A stretch of 64,000 nucleotides of DNA, taken from NCBI RefSeq assembly GCF_011057685.1, contig NZ_LNFY01000001.1:248001-312000 (forward strand). Reading direction: 5' to 3'. Of this stretch, positions 25,128-33,735 are shown piece by piece. The notes under the pieces were generated by a model. That model worked only from the letters and a program-made list of their open reading frames with translations. It was not told the DNA's origin and did not search any database. The position numbers and the translations under genes are program-made. The stretch comes from Thermotoga sp. Ku-13t. Lineage in GTDB: Bacteria > Thermotogota > Thermotogae > Thermotogales > DSM-5069. Within the stretch, counting starts at the first letter, position 1. Every line of letters begins with the position of its first letter.

Positions 25128-26056
25128 TCAAATCCTGAGATCCAGCTGTTGAACGGCTCTGGCGCGCCCATTCTCTGTCAAATAGATACCAGTGGAATTG
25201 AGTTTACCAACAATTTCAGTGCTATCGTACAGGCTGAATGGAGTTCTCACAAAGCCGAGGTATATGGCCCCAACGTTCGCTTCCGACAGAGACACGAGCT
25301 CCGCATCGCAGGTATCAGCTATCAACAGTTTCAGCTTCGCAAAAACAGCATCATTTTAATCGATCTAGTTGTTTCTGTCCGCATCGTATCTGGCAAGCTC
25401 CAGAAATCCTTGTACAATGGTCCGAACAACTCGTGGACATCGTCCAGCTTACCATTCTCGTTCAGATCGAGCATCAAAAGTCCGGTGTTCCTCGGTAGCC
25501 TCATCTCGTCCAGAACGCCGTCGAAATTGATATTCAGTGTCAGTTTCCTGTCAGAGAATTCCAGTGGTGCATCGTCCAGCCTCAACACCAGAGGATCTTG
25601 TAAATTCCCGGCGATGAACCGCATGAACTCGTTCTGTTCGAAGTTTCTGCTCAGATGGAAATTGATTTCGAACTCTATCCTTCTTCCGTCCTTCCTTTCA
25701 ACATAACCACGTGTGGAGAAGCTAACAGTCTCAGACTCTCTTTCGCACCCGCTCCGCTCGTACGTCACTCCAACCTGAACATTAGCGTTGTCTGATCGTT
25801 CAACACTTTCATGTGATTCGTTGATCTCGAGCAGCAGCAACTTCACTTTGCGCCCCGTGAGTTTCTCAAGGATCGTCTTGATCAGCTTCAGCTTGGCTTT
25901 GTCTTTTTCACTCAATTGATCTCGAGTTTCGCTTTGTTGTACTTTCACCGGTTGAGAAGACAGCGCCCGAATTATCTGGATTCGTTCCTGCGCTCGTTTC
26001 ACGTATTCTCTGCTGTAACCTGACACCATCACGACGCGATAGTTCTCTATCTTCAC
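25128..26056 (-). pseudogene. EF-hand-type protein gene with a frameshift and two stops
   Basis: The first 240 codons are open (MKIENYRVVMVSG...), with a calcium-loop-like 'DLNENGKLDDVHELFGP' near residue 205. At the next codons the frame must shift; the other frame then reads QGFLELARYDADRNN-stop-ID-stop-NDAVFAKLKLL and runs on to 'EANVGAIYLGF', 'FSLYDST' and 'STGIYLTENGRARAVQQLDLRI', ending at 25128. Together these are the normal parts of a widespread repeat-linked protein with a second EF-hand-like loop (D.D.N.WIDEND), so TAG stands where Trp is expected and TAA where Glu is expected. Three lesions within 90 bases point to real decay rather than error. Function unknown. Confidence 0.75.
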
Positions 26057-26091
26057 CGTGTCAGCTTAGAATCTTTTATCGACGAGGAGGC

Positions 26092-26116
26092 AAAAAATTT
26101 GGCGGCAGCACCGCCA
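26092..26116 (-). terminator. Terminator of the TAXI-TRAP operon
   Basis: On the minus strand the stem TGGCGG-tgctg-CCGCCA is followed by AATTTTTTG, 20 bases after the stop of the TRAP permease. Confidence 0.85.
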
Positions 26117-26137
26117 GGCTGTAGAATCGTCTCAGAA

Positions 26138-28072
26138 TCAGCTTTTCTTGACAAGTTGCGTTCTCGCAAACTGTAACAGGAAAGCGGTCGCGATCAGGCC
26201 AAAACCGACCAAATCTGTAACACCTCTTGGTTCGATGAGTAGAATTCCACCGAGCCCGTACAAAAACCTTTCCCACAAGGAAAGATTGCCCATGAGATAA
26301 CTTGCGAGCCCTCCAGAGAGCACGAACAATCCAACAATACACGTGAACAGCGGCCAGAGGACCTGCAAAGGATTGGTCACGTTCACCAGGAGTAGTTGGG
26401 GTGAAAGCACGAACGCGTATGGAACGAGGAACGCCGCGATTGCGAGTCTCGACGCGTTCAAACCCGTTCTCATCGGGTTTGCCCTCGCTATGCCAGCTCC
26501 GGCCATGGCGGCGAGGGCGACCGGGGGTGTGACGTCCGCGATGATGCCGAAATAAAATGCAAACATGTGAGCAGCGAGAACTGGCACACCCAGCCTGAGC
26601 AACGCCGGGGCAGCGATCGTCGAGGTGATCACGTAGTTGGCGGTCGTCGGTACTCCCATACCGAGCACCAGAGAAGTGAGCATGGTGAAGAAGAGAGTGA
26701 TCAAAAGATTTCCACGCGCCAGATCGACCAGAGCTGTGCCGAGCTTCAATCCTATGCCTGTCAACGTCACCACACCGATGATGATTCCAGCACACGCCGT
26801 GGCAGCGACAACGCTCAGCGCACCTCGCGCTCCCGCTTCGAGTGCGGCAGGGATATCAGAAAGCTTTATCCTTGTGCTCTTTCTTATGAGAGACGAAACC
26901 ACGGAAAAGATGATCGCGTACAGTGCAGCTTTCATGGGTGTGAAACCTGTGACGAGCAGGTATATGATGGCAACCAGAGGAAAGAGAAGATGACCACGTT
27001 CCAGAAGGATCTTCTTCATCTTCGGAAGCTCTTCTTTCGACAGGCCCCTGAGCCCGAGTTTCTTCGCTTCCCAGTGCACGCCCATCCAGACGCCAAAATA
27101 GTACAGTGCAGCAGGTATAGCGGCGGAGATTATTATCTTCGAATATGCGATCCCGGTGAACTCAGCCATCAGAAAAGCTGCGGCACCCATTATTGGTGGC
27201 ATCAGTTGCCCACCAGTGGACGCCGTGGCCTCTACCGCACCTGCGAACTCCGGTTTGTAGCCGAGCTTCTTCATCATGGGTATCGTGAACGTGCCGGTAC
27301 CGACGACGTTGGCCACACTGCTGCCGCTTATCATGCCCATCAAGCCACTTGAAAACACCGCGACTTTTGCCGGTCCACCGGTGGCCCACCCCGCAAGAGC
27401 GTTGGCAATGTCAATGAATAATTGTCCGAGCCCTGTTCTCTCAAGAAAGGCACCAAGGAGTATAAACAGGAAAACGAACGTAGAAGAAACACCGAGAGGA
27501 ATACCGAAAATACCTTCGGTGGTGTAGAAAAGATGTCCAACAAGTCTTTGCAACGAAACACCACGATGGGCCATTATGCCCGGAATGTACCTTCCGTAGA
27601 GTGCGTACAGGATGAAACATATCGCCACAATGACGATGGGTAGTCCTACGATCCTACGTGCCGCTTCCAGGACCAGGACAATGCCCAGAAGTCCAACGAT
27701 GAAATCCATCCTCGTGACGGTACCTGCCCGCAGGACTAATTCTTTGTAGTTCGCAACGATGTAAATAGTGGTGAGCGGTGCCAGAATGGCAAGCAAAAGG
27801 TCAAACCAGTGGATCCTGTCTCTTGGCCATCTTTTACTGGTCGGATAGAGCAAGAAAATCAAACAAAAGCCGAACGCCAGGTGGACCGAACGCTGTATCA
27901 TCGCGTCCAGCACACCGAAAGCGGCTGTGTAAAGCTGAAAAACCGAAAACGTTATCGCTATCGCGGTAACGATCCTGGCGAAAAATCCCTTGAAAGTTCT
28001 GTAGCGTGCCTCCCTGTCGTACTTTTCAAGAACCTCCTGGGCCTGCTTGGCTATGTTCCTATCGCTGCTCAC
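26138..28072 (-). CDS. TAXI-type TRAP transporter fused permease (DctQM)
   Basis: A 644-residue fusion of small and large TRAP permeases, the form found with TAXI binding proteins. The N-terminal 150 residues carry the four DctQ-like helices; the remainder is DctM-like with 'LLGAFLERTGLGQLFIDIANALAG', 'GSSVANVVGTGTFTIPMM' and 'MGVPTTANYVITSTIAAPAL'. TAXI systems take up dicarboxylates or glutamate in the few studied cases. It overlaps the DUF1850 gene by 4 bases and is last in the operon. Confidence 0.93.
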   Translation of the reverse strand: MSSDRNIAKQAQEVLEKYDREARYRTFKGFFARIVTAIAITFSVFQLYTAAFGVLDAMIQRSVHLAFGFCLIFLLYPTSKRWPRDRIHWFDLLLAILAPLTTIYIVANYKELVLRAGTVTRMDFIVGLLGIVLVLEAARRIVGLPIVIVAICFILYALYGRYIPGIMAHRGVSLQRLVGHLFYTTEGIFGIPLGVSSTFVFLFILLGAFLERTGLGQLFIDIANALAGWATGGPAKVAVFSSGLMGMISGSSVANVVGTGTFTIPMMKKLGYKPEFAGAVEATASTGGQLMPPIMGAAAFLMAEFTGIAYSKIIISAAIPAALYYFGVWMGVHWEAKKLGLRGLSKEELPKMKKILLERGHLLFPLVAIIYLLVTGFTPMKAALYAIIFSVVSSLIRKSTRIKLSDIPAALEAGARGALSVVAATACAGIIIGVVTLTGIGLKLGTALVDLARGNLLITLFFTMLTSLVLGMGVPTTANYVITSTIAAPALLRLGVPVLAAHMFAFYFGIIADVTPPVALAAMAGAGIARANPMRTGLNASRLAIAAFLVPYAFVLSPQLLLVNVTNPLQVLWPLFTCIVGLFVLSGGLASYLMGNLSLWERFLYGLGGILLIEPRGVTDLVGFGLIATAFLLQFARTQLVKKS

Positions 28073-28533
28073 GGTGATTCCTCCTCGAAAAATTGTTCTT
28101 CAAAAGAGGGTTGCTTTTTCACGTAAATCGTCAATGAATCGTTGACGTTCGCTATGTCCTTGAACCAGATCACTCCATCACTGAACAGAATGCCGTGCCC
28201 ATCGATGTGAGAAACGCGGAGGGTAATCCGCTCGAACTTTCTTTCAAGTTTCAGTACGAATCTTCCATTTTCGAGAGCGAATCCTCCCTCCGCGTCCGAA
28301 GGTAACCCTGCCCCGTAAGAGCTGTATCGTGCTTCGTACAGAACCATGGAACCGTCTGGATCGACTCTGAAACACTCTTCAACGAGCGTTTTTTCCACTG
28401 AATGAACGAACACGATCCTGAACTTATCATCCTGCAAGATTTTCTCGAAGATCACCTGGCCTTGCTTTTCAACGATGATTACGTAACGGAACACCAGCGG
28501 GTTCAGCAAGAAGCACAGCAAAAGCAATTTCAC
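28069..28533 (-). CDS. DUF1850-family TRAP-associated protein
   Basis: A 154-residue protein with an N-terminal hydrophobic segment (residues 2-20) and a beta-rich body. The 'FRIVFVHSVEKTLVEECFRVDPDG' stretch with its conserved His-Ser, and 'EARYSSYGAGLPSD' are typical of DUF1850, a family almost always encoded between the TAXI binding protein and its fused permease, as here. The function is not known; a role in assembly or in the periplasmic part of the transporter is likely from context. Confidence 0.85.
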   Translation of the reverse strand: MKLLLLCFLLNPLVFRYVIIVEKQGQVIFEKILQDDKFRIVFVHSVEKTLVEECFRVDPDGSMVLYEARYSSYGAGLPSDAEGGFALENGRFVLKLERKFERITLRVSHIDGHGILFSDGVIWFKDIANVNDSLTIYVKKQPSFEEQFFEEESP

Positions 28534-28536
28534 AGT

Positions 28537-29463
28537 TTAGAGTCCCATCTCCTTGAAGAACTTTTCCGCACCGGGATGCAGCGGTATGGACATGCCTTCT
28601 TTACCCGTCTCTGGGATTATGAGCTCACCTTTCGCGTGGGCTTCGATCAATCTCTTCTGGTTCGCGTACATGGTCTTGAGCAGTTGATAGGCCAGATCTT
28701 CTGGCATCTCTTCTCTAACTGCAAGCATCGCCTTCACGGCCACGGTGACGACGTCCGTGTCAACACCCTTGTAAGTCCCAGCCGGAACGACGATCTTAAC
28801 GTAGAACGGATAGTCTTTCTGCAGAGCCTTGATGATCTCTTCTGCAATCGGAACGAGAACGATCTTTCTCACGGCTGCAAGGTCAACGATGGCCGCTGTG
28901 GGGTGACCTGCCGTGACGAACGCAGCGTCGATGTTTCCGTCCTTCAAGTTGTTTGCAGCCTCCGCAAAGCTCAGATACTGCACCGTGATGTCCTTGTACG
29001 TGATGCCAGCCGCTGCCAGGATCTGTCTCGCGTTGACCTCGGTTCCGCTTCCCGCGGCACCGACCGCGACCCTCTTGCCTTTTAGATCGTACACACTGTT
29101 GATACCTCTGTCTGCGAGTGCGACGATCTGTACCGTCTCAGGATACAGCGTGGCGAGACCTCTCAGCTGCGGGAAGGGTTCTTTGAAGAGTTCTACTCCG
29201 TTGTAAGCGTAGTAAGCGACGTCGTTCTGGACAAATATGACATCCACTTCCTTGTTCTTCAACAGGTTGATGTTCGCGACGGATGCACCCGTGGACTGAA
29301 CCATGGCGTTCATACCCTTGATGTTCTTGTTCCAGATGTCGGCCATACCAGCACCCAGTGGATAGTACGTTCCAGCCGTGCCTCCTGTGGCGATGGTTAG
29401 GAACGTCGCAGCCTGCATCGTCACGAACAAAGTCATGAATGCTACAACCAACAACCTTTTCAT
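28537..29463 (-). CDS. TAXI-family TRAP solute-binding protein
   Basis: The binding protein of the system, 308 residues: signal peptide (1-18, ending 'MQAATF') then the TAXI hallmark 'IATGGTAGTYYPLGAGMADIW' around residues 23-43. Other conserved parts are 'VDVIFVQNDVAYYAY', 'GKRVAVGAAGSGTEVNARQIL' and 'AFVTAGHPTAAI'. The periplasmic protein delivers its ligand to the fused permease downstream. It is first in the operon, with a promoter about 40 bases upstream. Confidence 0.93.
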   Translation of the reverse strand: MKRLLVVAFMTLFVTMQAATFLTIATGGTAGTYYPLGAGMADIWNKNIKGMNAMVQSTGASVANINLLKNKEVDVIFVQNDVAYYAYNGVELFKEPFPQLRGLATLYPETVQIVALADRGINSVYDLKGKRVAVGAAGSGTEVNARQILAAAGITYKDITVQYLSFAEAANNLKDGNIDAAFVTAGHPTAAIVDLAAVRKIVLVPIAEEIIKALQKDYPFYVKIVVPAGTYKGVDTDVVTVAVKAMLAVREEMPEDLAYQLLKTMYANQKRLIEAHAKGELIIPETGKEGMSIPLHPGAEKFFKEMGL

Positions 29464-29499
29464 GCATACACCCCCTCTCGAAATGGTAACGCTAAATTT

Positions 29500-29530
29500 A
29501 TTCTAACATGTATTCTAACATGATCGTCAA
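29500..29530 (-). promoter_or_regulatory. TAXI operon promoter with tandem 11-mers
   Basis: On the minus strand TTGACG (29530-29525) is 19 bp from TAGAAT (29505-29500). The spacer and -10 region are made of two copies of CATGTTAGAAT at a 12-bp period (29522-29512 and 29510-29500), which suggests a regulator site laid over the promoter. The rest of 29531-29767 shows no gene or clear signal. Confidence 0.6.
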
Positions 29531-29767
29531 AAACATTCCCACTCACTTCATCCTTGGTGGATCACGTGAAAAATAGACCAGACCCTCAAAGATGAAGCAC
29601 ATCGTGGCCGAAGGGTCGTTTCATTTCAAACCGCTTCAGGAACGCTCCGCAACGTGGATGACTGTGAACGACGAAGCTTTCACACTGAACACACAACACA
29701 AAAACTTTCCCTGTGTGGAGCAGGGACAACCAGGGCCGAGAAAAGCGAGGATTGGGGAATGTTTAGC

Positions 29768-30046
29768 TCATTCTTTGTCGAACGAGAGTTCCATGTAGTC
29801 TGCCTTCACACCCGGAAGTTTGTTGAGCTTGTCGCACAGTTCTTTGTGCTGTTCGGGACTCCCCACAAGTTCAAGTACTATCAAACCAGCATCGGAACAA
29901 TTGTTGAGAACGCCGTCATGAAGTCCGAGTCTGGTCTTGATCAAACATCCCCAGGCTGTGAGGATTTTTTGAACCTTTTCTGCTGTTTCTTTCCTGTTTT
30001 CCACAAGGATGGCCATGATGGTCTTCACAGGAATCTTTTCGGCCAC
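29768..30046 (-). CDS. TM1266-type putative regulator (ferredoxin-like fold)
   Basis: A 92-residue protein resembling the family of Thermotoga TM1266, an ACT/NikR-C-like ferredoxin-like fold often called iron-only hydrogenase system regulator because of its gene neighbourhoods. The pattern 'IMAILVENRKETAEKVQKIL', 'KTRLGLHD' and 'IVLELVGSPEQHKELCDKLNKLPGVKADYMEL' covers the full fold with no DNA-binding part. Hydrogenase genes are not in this window. It is 41 bases from DegV upstream and probably co-transcribed with it. Confidence 0.75.
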   Translation of the reverse strand: MAEKIPVKTIMAILVENRKETAEKVQKILTAWGCLIKTRLGLHDGVLNNCSDAGLIVLELVGSPEQHKELCDKLNKLPGVKADYMELSFDKE

Positions 30047-30086
30047 GAAAACACCTCCCCGCTGTTCACCTGATATTTGAATTTCT

Positions 30087-30920
30087 TCAAAAGCTTTTGC
30101 CTACGAGGACCCCGATCACTTCTGGGCCCGTGTGCGCGAGCACCGTCGCGCCCACCCTCGCAATACCGTCACACTTTGGAAAATTTGAAAGTATCTGCTC
30201 GAGCATCTCTTTTACATGGACTGAGCCATAGCCGCCGTACAACAGATAGTTAGAGAATTTCTCCACAGAAGACTTAACCAGCGCGATCAGCTTGGCAATG
30301 GCATCGTGCTGGCTCATTCCAACGGCTGCTTTTGTGACCTCACCTTCTCTATCTATCTTCAGAACGGGTTTGACATGTAAAATCTTTCCCAGCAAAAGCG
30401 ATAACTTTCCGATCCTTCCACCTTTCTTCAAATAGTCCAGAGAACCAAGCAGGAAAAACATCTCGCAGTGTTTTTCATACTCGGCGACACTCTGCTGAGA
30501 AATTCTCTTGCCTTCCATTGCATCTTTCATGAGCCTCCAGAGAATGTAGAAGATCTTGCCGCTGACAGCCTTGGAATCGAGCAGGAAGAAGTTCTTTAAA
30601 CCGAAGTTCTCGATGACCATCCTCACCGCGTTGAAAGTTCCGCTCAACTTTTGTGATACTGTGAGCACGAAGATCTGTTCATATTTGTCCTTGATTTCTT
30701 CGAACAACCTGACTATGTCCTCCATGCTCGGTAAAGACGTCGAAACGCTGTGACCTTGGCTCATGAGTTCGCACAATCTGTCTGAATCTATGTCTATTCC
30801 GTCACGGTACTCCTTACCGTCGACGATCAACCGCAGCGGCAGTTTGTAAAGATCGAGCGGGGGTTTCCAACCCATAGGAAAGTCCGCTGTGGAATCCACA
30901 ACAAAAGCGACCGAGTCCAC
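30087..30920 (-). CDS. DegV-family fatty-acid-binding protein
   Basis: A 277-residue DegV protein. The family markers are 'VDSTADFP' near residue 8, 'DGIDIDSDRLCELM', 'SVSTSLPS' (the ligand Ser/Thr loop), 'LSGTFNAVRM' and 'KGGRIGKLS'. DegV proteins bind a fatty acid between two alpha/beta domains and supply acyl groups to fatty acid kinase (FakA) in Firmicutes; no fakA is visible here. It is transcribed divergently from the ROK regulator. Confidence 0.88.
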   Translation of the reverse strand: MDSVAFVVDSTADFPMGWKPPLDLYKLPLRLIVDGKEYRDGIDIDSDRLCELMSQGHSVSTSLPSMEDIVRLFEEIKDKYEQIFVLTVSQKLSGTFNAVRMVIENFGLKNFFLLDSKAVSGKIFYILWRLMKDAMEGKRISQQSVAEYEKHCEMFFLLGSLDYLKKGGRIGKLSLLLGKILHVKPVLKIDREGEVTKAAVGMSQHDAIAKLIALVKSSVEKFSNYLLYGGYGSVHVKEMLEQILSNFPKCDGIARVGATVLAHTGPEVIGVLVGKSF

Positions 30921-31251
30921 GAGTTGAATTTCCTCCCGAAGTTCGCCTTCTAAAATAATTCTATCATGTTTCGCTCACCAGAAGGGTACTCGTACCGCGA
31001 GTGCACGTTGAAAAGTTCAAAAGTGTGAGCCTAAAGGAACAAACATGTAAGACAGTGTGATACGGGGGGTTAGAGTTCGAAAAAGCGAAGGCAGAACCTC
31101 AAAACCGCCAGAATCCGGTGTCTGGAGTCCAGATTCAGTTTCCAGACAGCTTGCAAATGTATGTCAATTAGTTCTAAAATACTTCTGGAAATATCTTCTG
31201 AAGAAAGATTGGTTGCTAATTTTTCCACCTTAAACTTGCGAGGCGTTTCTC
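30921..31251. other. Divergent intergenic region degV-ROK
   Basis: About 330 bases with no gene. Its right half holds the ROK promoter and TCCAGA half-sites listed separately. No clear promoter for degV was found in the left half. Confidence 0.5.
31121..31189 (+). promoter_or_regulatory. ROK gene promoter and TCCAGA operator candidate
   Basis: TTGCAA (31151-31156) and TAAAAT (31175-31180) are 18 bp apart. Upstream lies a perfect 13-bp palindrome TCTGGA-g-TCCAGA (31121-31133), a further TCCAGA at 31141, and TCTGGA at 31184 just after the -10 box. Four half-sites around one promoter suggest an operator for autoregulation by the ROK protein. Confidence 0.65.
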
Positions 31252-32421
31252 ATGAAAACCATCAAGAAAGTTGATCCAAAGCTCATGAAGAAAATGAACA
31301 AACAACTGATCCTCCGCTATTTGATCGAGCATGGTCCAGCGAGCAGGACGGAGTTGGTATCGAAAACCGGTCTGGCCAGCAGCGCTGTCTGGCGTATGAT
31401 AGAAGAGCTTGTGGAAGAGGGATTTGTAGAACAGAAGGAGTATTTCGCGAGAACCAACACCAAGAAAGCCGCTGTTTATGGCATTGCGAGGAACTTTGTA
31501 ACGTCACTGCTGGTGGATGTCCAGGTGCTTCAGACTACAGTGGCTGTGGGTTTTCTCGACGGTAGTTGCAGGGTTCTGGAGACTTTTCCAACGGGAAGTT
31601 TCGACGATTTTTCGAAGAGAATAAAGAGCTTTTTGAGCGAGAAGACCTTGAACAAATTGTTTGGCAAAGGGGAAAAGATAAGGGTAATTTTCTCGCTTCC
31701 AGGCATTGTAGACACAATTAAAGGTGTTTTGCTGTACGCACCGAATTTGAAGTGGCATGATATAGCTTTCAGAGAGGAGTTCGCCAAGAAAAGTAACGTT
31801 GAGATAATAGTCGAGAACGATTCGAACCTTTCTTTGCTCGCAGAATCCTTCTATGCGAGAGATATTAAGAATTCTTCAAATGCCTTTTTCCTCTACCTCG
31901 GCGAGGGCGTAGGCGGTGCGATCTTCATAAACGGCAGGATAGTCATAGGTTCGAGTTTCGCGGCAGGCGAGGTCGGTCACACGCTGCTTCAGGCGAGCGG
32001 AGTACCGATCGAGGTGGAAGAACTGTTGTCCATATCAAGACTGGTAGATAAGTTCGAAAACCGGAAAAATCTGGAAAAAGTCGGTACTTTGAGAGAAAGG
32101 TTCGTCCGGTTGCAAAGGGCGTGGCTTTCGTCGGACGAGGTCGCAAAAGAACTCATACAGGAATTCATCAAGAATCTTGCGATCGTTATCAGGAATGTAG
32201 GTTACACACTCAATCCGGATATAATCGTTCTTGGCGGTTCTGTGAGCAATCTGTGGGAAACGTTTGGCGCTTCGATACAGAAGGAGATAACCAGACTCGA
32301 TGAGTACGGTTTTCTCAGAAACACGGTTTTCAGAGACACACTGTTCAAAGAAACTTCGGCTTCTTTGCTCGGTTGCAATGTACTGGCAATAAACAAGTTT
32401 CTGGAGGATATGATGGGTTGA
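31252..32421 (+). CDS. ROK-family transcriptional regulator
   Basis: A 389-residue repressor with an N-terminal winged helix ('MNKQLILRYLIEHGPASRTELVSKTGLASSAVWRMIEELV', about 15-55; split here only as a description) and a C-terminal ROK domain with 'VENDSNLSLLAE', 'LYLGEGVGGAIFINGRIVIGSSFAAGEVGH' and 'LNPDIIVLGG'. The usual zinc CXCGXXGC motif is missing: after the conserved GH the text reads 'TLLQASGVPIEVEELLS', with no Cys cluster, so the metal site is lost as in some other ROK repressors. It directly precedes a glucose-like ABC transporter and probably controls it. Confidence 0.85.
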   Translation: MKTIKKVDPKLMKKMNKQLILRYLIEHGPASRTELVSKTGLASSAVWRMIEELVEEGFVEQKEYFARTNTKKAAVYGIARNFVTSLLVDVQVLQTTVAVGFLDGSCRVLETFPTGSFDDFSKRIKSFLSEKTLNKLFGKGEKIRVIFSLPGIVDTIKGVLLYAPNLKWHDIAFREEFAKKSNVEIIVENDSNLSLLAESFYARDIKNSSNAFFLYLGEGVGGAIFINGRIVIGSSFAAGEVGHTLLQASGVPIEVEELLSISRLVDKFENRKNLEKVGTLRERFVRLQRAWLSSDEVAKELIQEFIKNLAIVIRNVGYTLNPDIIVLGGSVSNLWETFGASIQKEITRLDEYGFLRNTVFRDTLFKETSASLLGCNVLAINKFLEDMMG

Positions 32422-32450
32422 ACCTTCAATTCTGAGGGGGAGGTGTGATC

Positions 32451-33680
32451 ATGTGGCGCAAGGTTGCTCTGATCATCGCTGTGGTTTCAGCCATGGTAGT
32501 GTTTGCGTCAAAGATCGAAATATTCAGCTGGTGGACGGCCGGTGGCGAAGCTGAAGGGCTCCAGGAGCTTTTTAACATCTACAGCAAACTCTATCCAGGT
32601 GTCGAGATCATCAACGCAACTGTTGCTGGTGGCGCTGGTGCGCAGGCCAAGGCTGTGCTCAAAACCAGAATGCTTGGAGGAGATCCACCCGACACGTTCC
32701 AGGTGCACGCTGGTCACGAACTCATCGACACGTGGGTCAAAACAGGCTTCATGGAACCGATCACGTTCCTGTACAAGGAAGAGGGCTGGGACAAGGTGAT
32801 GCCCAAAGGAATTCTCGACATCGTCTCTTACAATGGAGAATACTGGTCTGTTCCAGTCAACATCCACAGAGCGAACGTGCTCTGGTACAACAAGAAGATT
32901 TTCGAAAAATACGGTTTGAAACCTCCCAAGACGTTCGAAGAGTTCTTCCAGGTTGCCGAGATTCTGAAATCCCACGGAATCATCCCGCTCGCCCTCGGAA
33001 CCAAGGATGGTTGGGAAGCGGCCCACGTCTTTGAGACCGTACTCATCGGAAAACTCGGCGCGGAAGGCTACAAGGGTCTGTGGAATGGTAAAACGAAGTG
33101 GTCAGATCCGAGAGTCACCGACGCTCTCGAAACCTTTGCGAAGATGCTACGGTACGTGAACTCTGACCATGCAGCGCGAACCTGGGATGAGGCGTGCGCG
33201 TTGATCGTTGAAGGTAGGGCTGCAATGAACATCATGGGCGACTGGGCCGTTGGTTACTTCTACGCTAAGAACTTCTACGATTTCGGCTGGGTCCTGGCGC
33301 CGGGTAACGAAGGAATATTCGACGCTCTGTCTGACAGCTTCGGTTTGCCGAAGGGTGCGAAGAACAGGGAGAACGTCATCAACTTCCTGAGAGTACTCGG
33401 TTCGAAAGAAGGACAGCTCGCGTTCAACATCAAGAAAGGTTCCATACCGGCCAGGACAGACATCGACAGAAACCTGTTCCCCGAATACCAGAGATCCGCC
33501 ATGGAAGACTGGCTCAAGCACGAGATCGTTCCAAGTGTCATGCACGGAGCAGCTGCATCTGAAAGCTGGGTGACCGAGTTCAAAGACGTTATATCACTGT
33601 TCGTTGCTCGTCCTGACGTCAAGACAACGCAGAGAGCCCTCGTGAGTATAGCTATAGCGCAGGGCGTTCCACAGCAGTGA
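32451..33680 (+). CDS. Sugar ABC binding protein, glucose/mannose type
   Basis: A 409-residue solute-binding protein with a signal peptide (residues 1-20, 'MWRKVALIIAVVSAMVVFAS'). The mature start 'KIEIFSWWTAGGEAEGLQEL' and 'QVHAGHELIDTW', 'VPVNIHRANVLWYNKKIFE' and 'LGTKDGWEAAHVFE' closely follow the glucose/mannose-binding proteins of Thermus and Thermotoga, in which the Trp, His and Asp residues here hold the hexose. The ATG at 32451 follows GGGGGAGGTG. It is followed by an attenuator hairpin and two permease genes. Confidence 0.87.
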   Translation: MWRKVALIIAVVSAMVVFASKIEIFSWWTAGGEAEGLQELFNIYSKLYPGVEIINATVAGGAGAQAKAVLKTRMLGGDPPDTFQVHAGHELIDTWVKTGFMEPITFLYKEEGWDKVMPKGILDIVSYNGEYWSVPVNIHRANVLWYNKKIFEKYGLKPPKTFEEFFQVAEILKSHGIIPLALGTKDGWEAAHVFETVLIGKLGAEGYKGLWNGKTKWSDPRVTDALETFAKMLRYVNSDHAARTWDEACALIVEGRAAMNIMGDWAVGYFYAKNFYDFGWVLAPGNEGIFDALSDSFGLPKGAKNRENVINFLRVLGSKEGQLAFNIKKGSIPARTDIDRNLFPEYQRSAMEDWLKHEIVPSVMHGAAASESWVTEFKDVISLFVARPDVKTTQRALVSIAIAQGVPQQ

Positions 33681-33685
33681 TGCTG

Positions 33686-33711
33686 AAGGGTGGGGGTGTT
33701 CCCCCACCCTT
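33686..33711 (+). terminator. Attenuating hairpin after the binding-protein gene
   Basis: A perfect 11-bp inverted repeat, AAGGGTGGGGG-tgtt-CCCCCACCCTT, lies 5 bases after the binding-protein stop, with only a short T-run. It most likely lets the binding protein be made in excess over the permeases. Confidence 0.8.
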
Positions 33712-33735
33712 TCGTTCCTGGAGGGTTGATGAACT

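Noticed and set aside
25070-25140. A tRNA, perhaps with a long variable arm, suggested by the stems and the AATTCAAATCC stretch
   Set aside because: The loop that would be the T loop has 11 bases, there is no acceptor stem or CCA end, and no anticodon arm can be folded.
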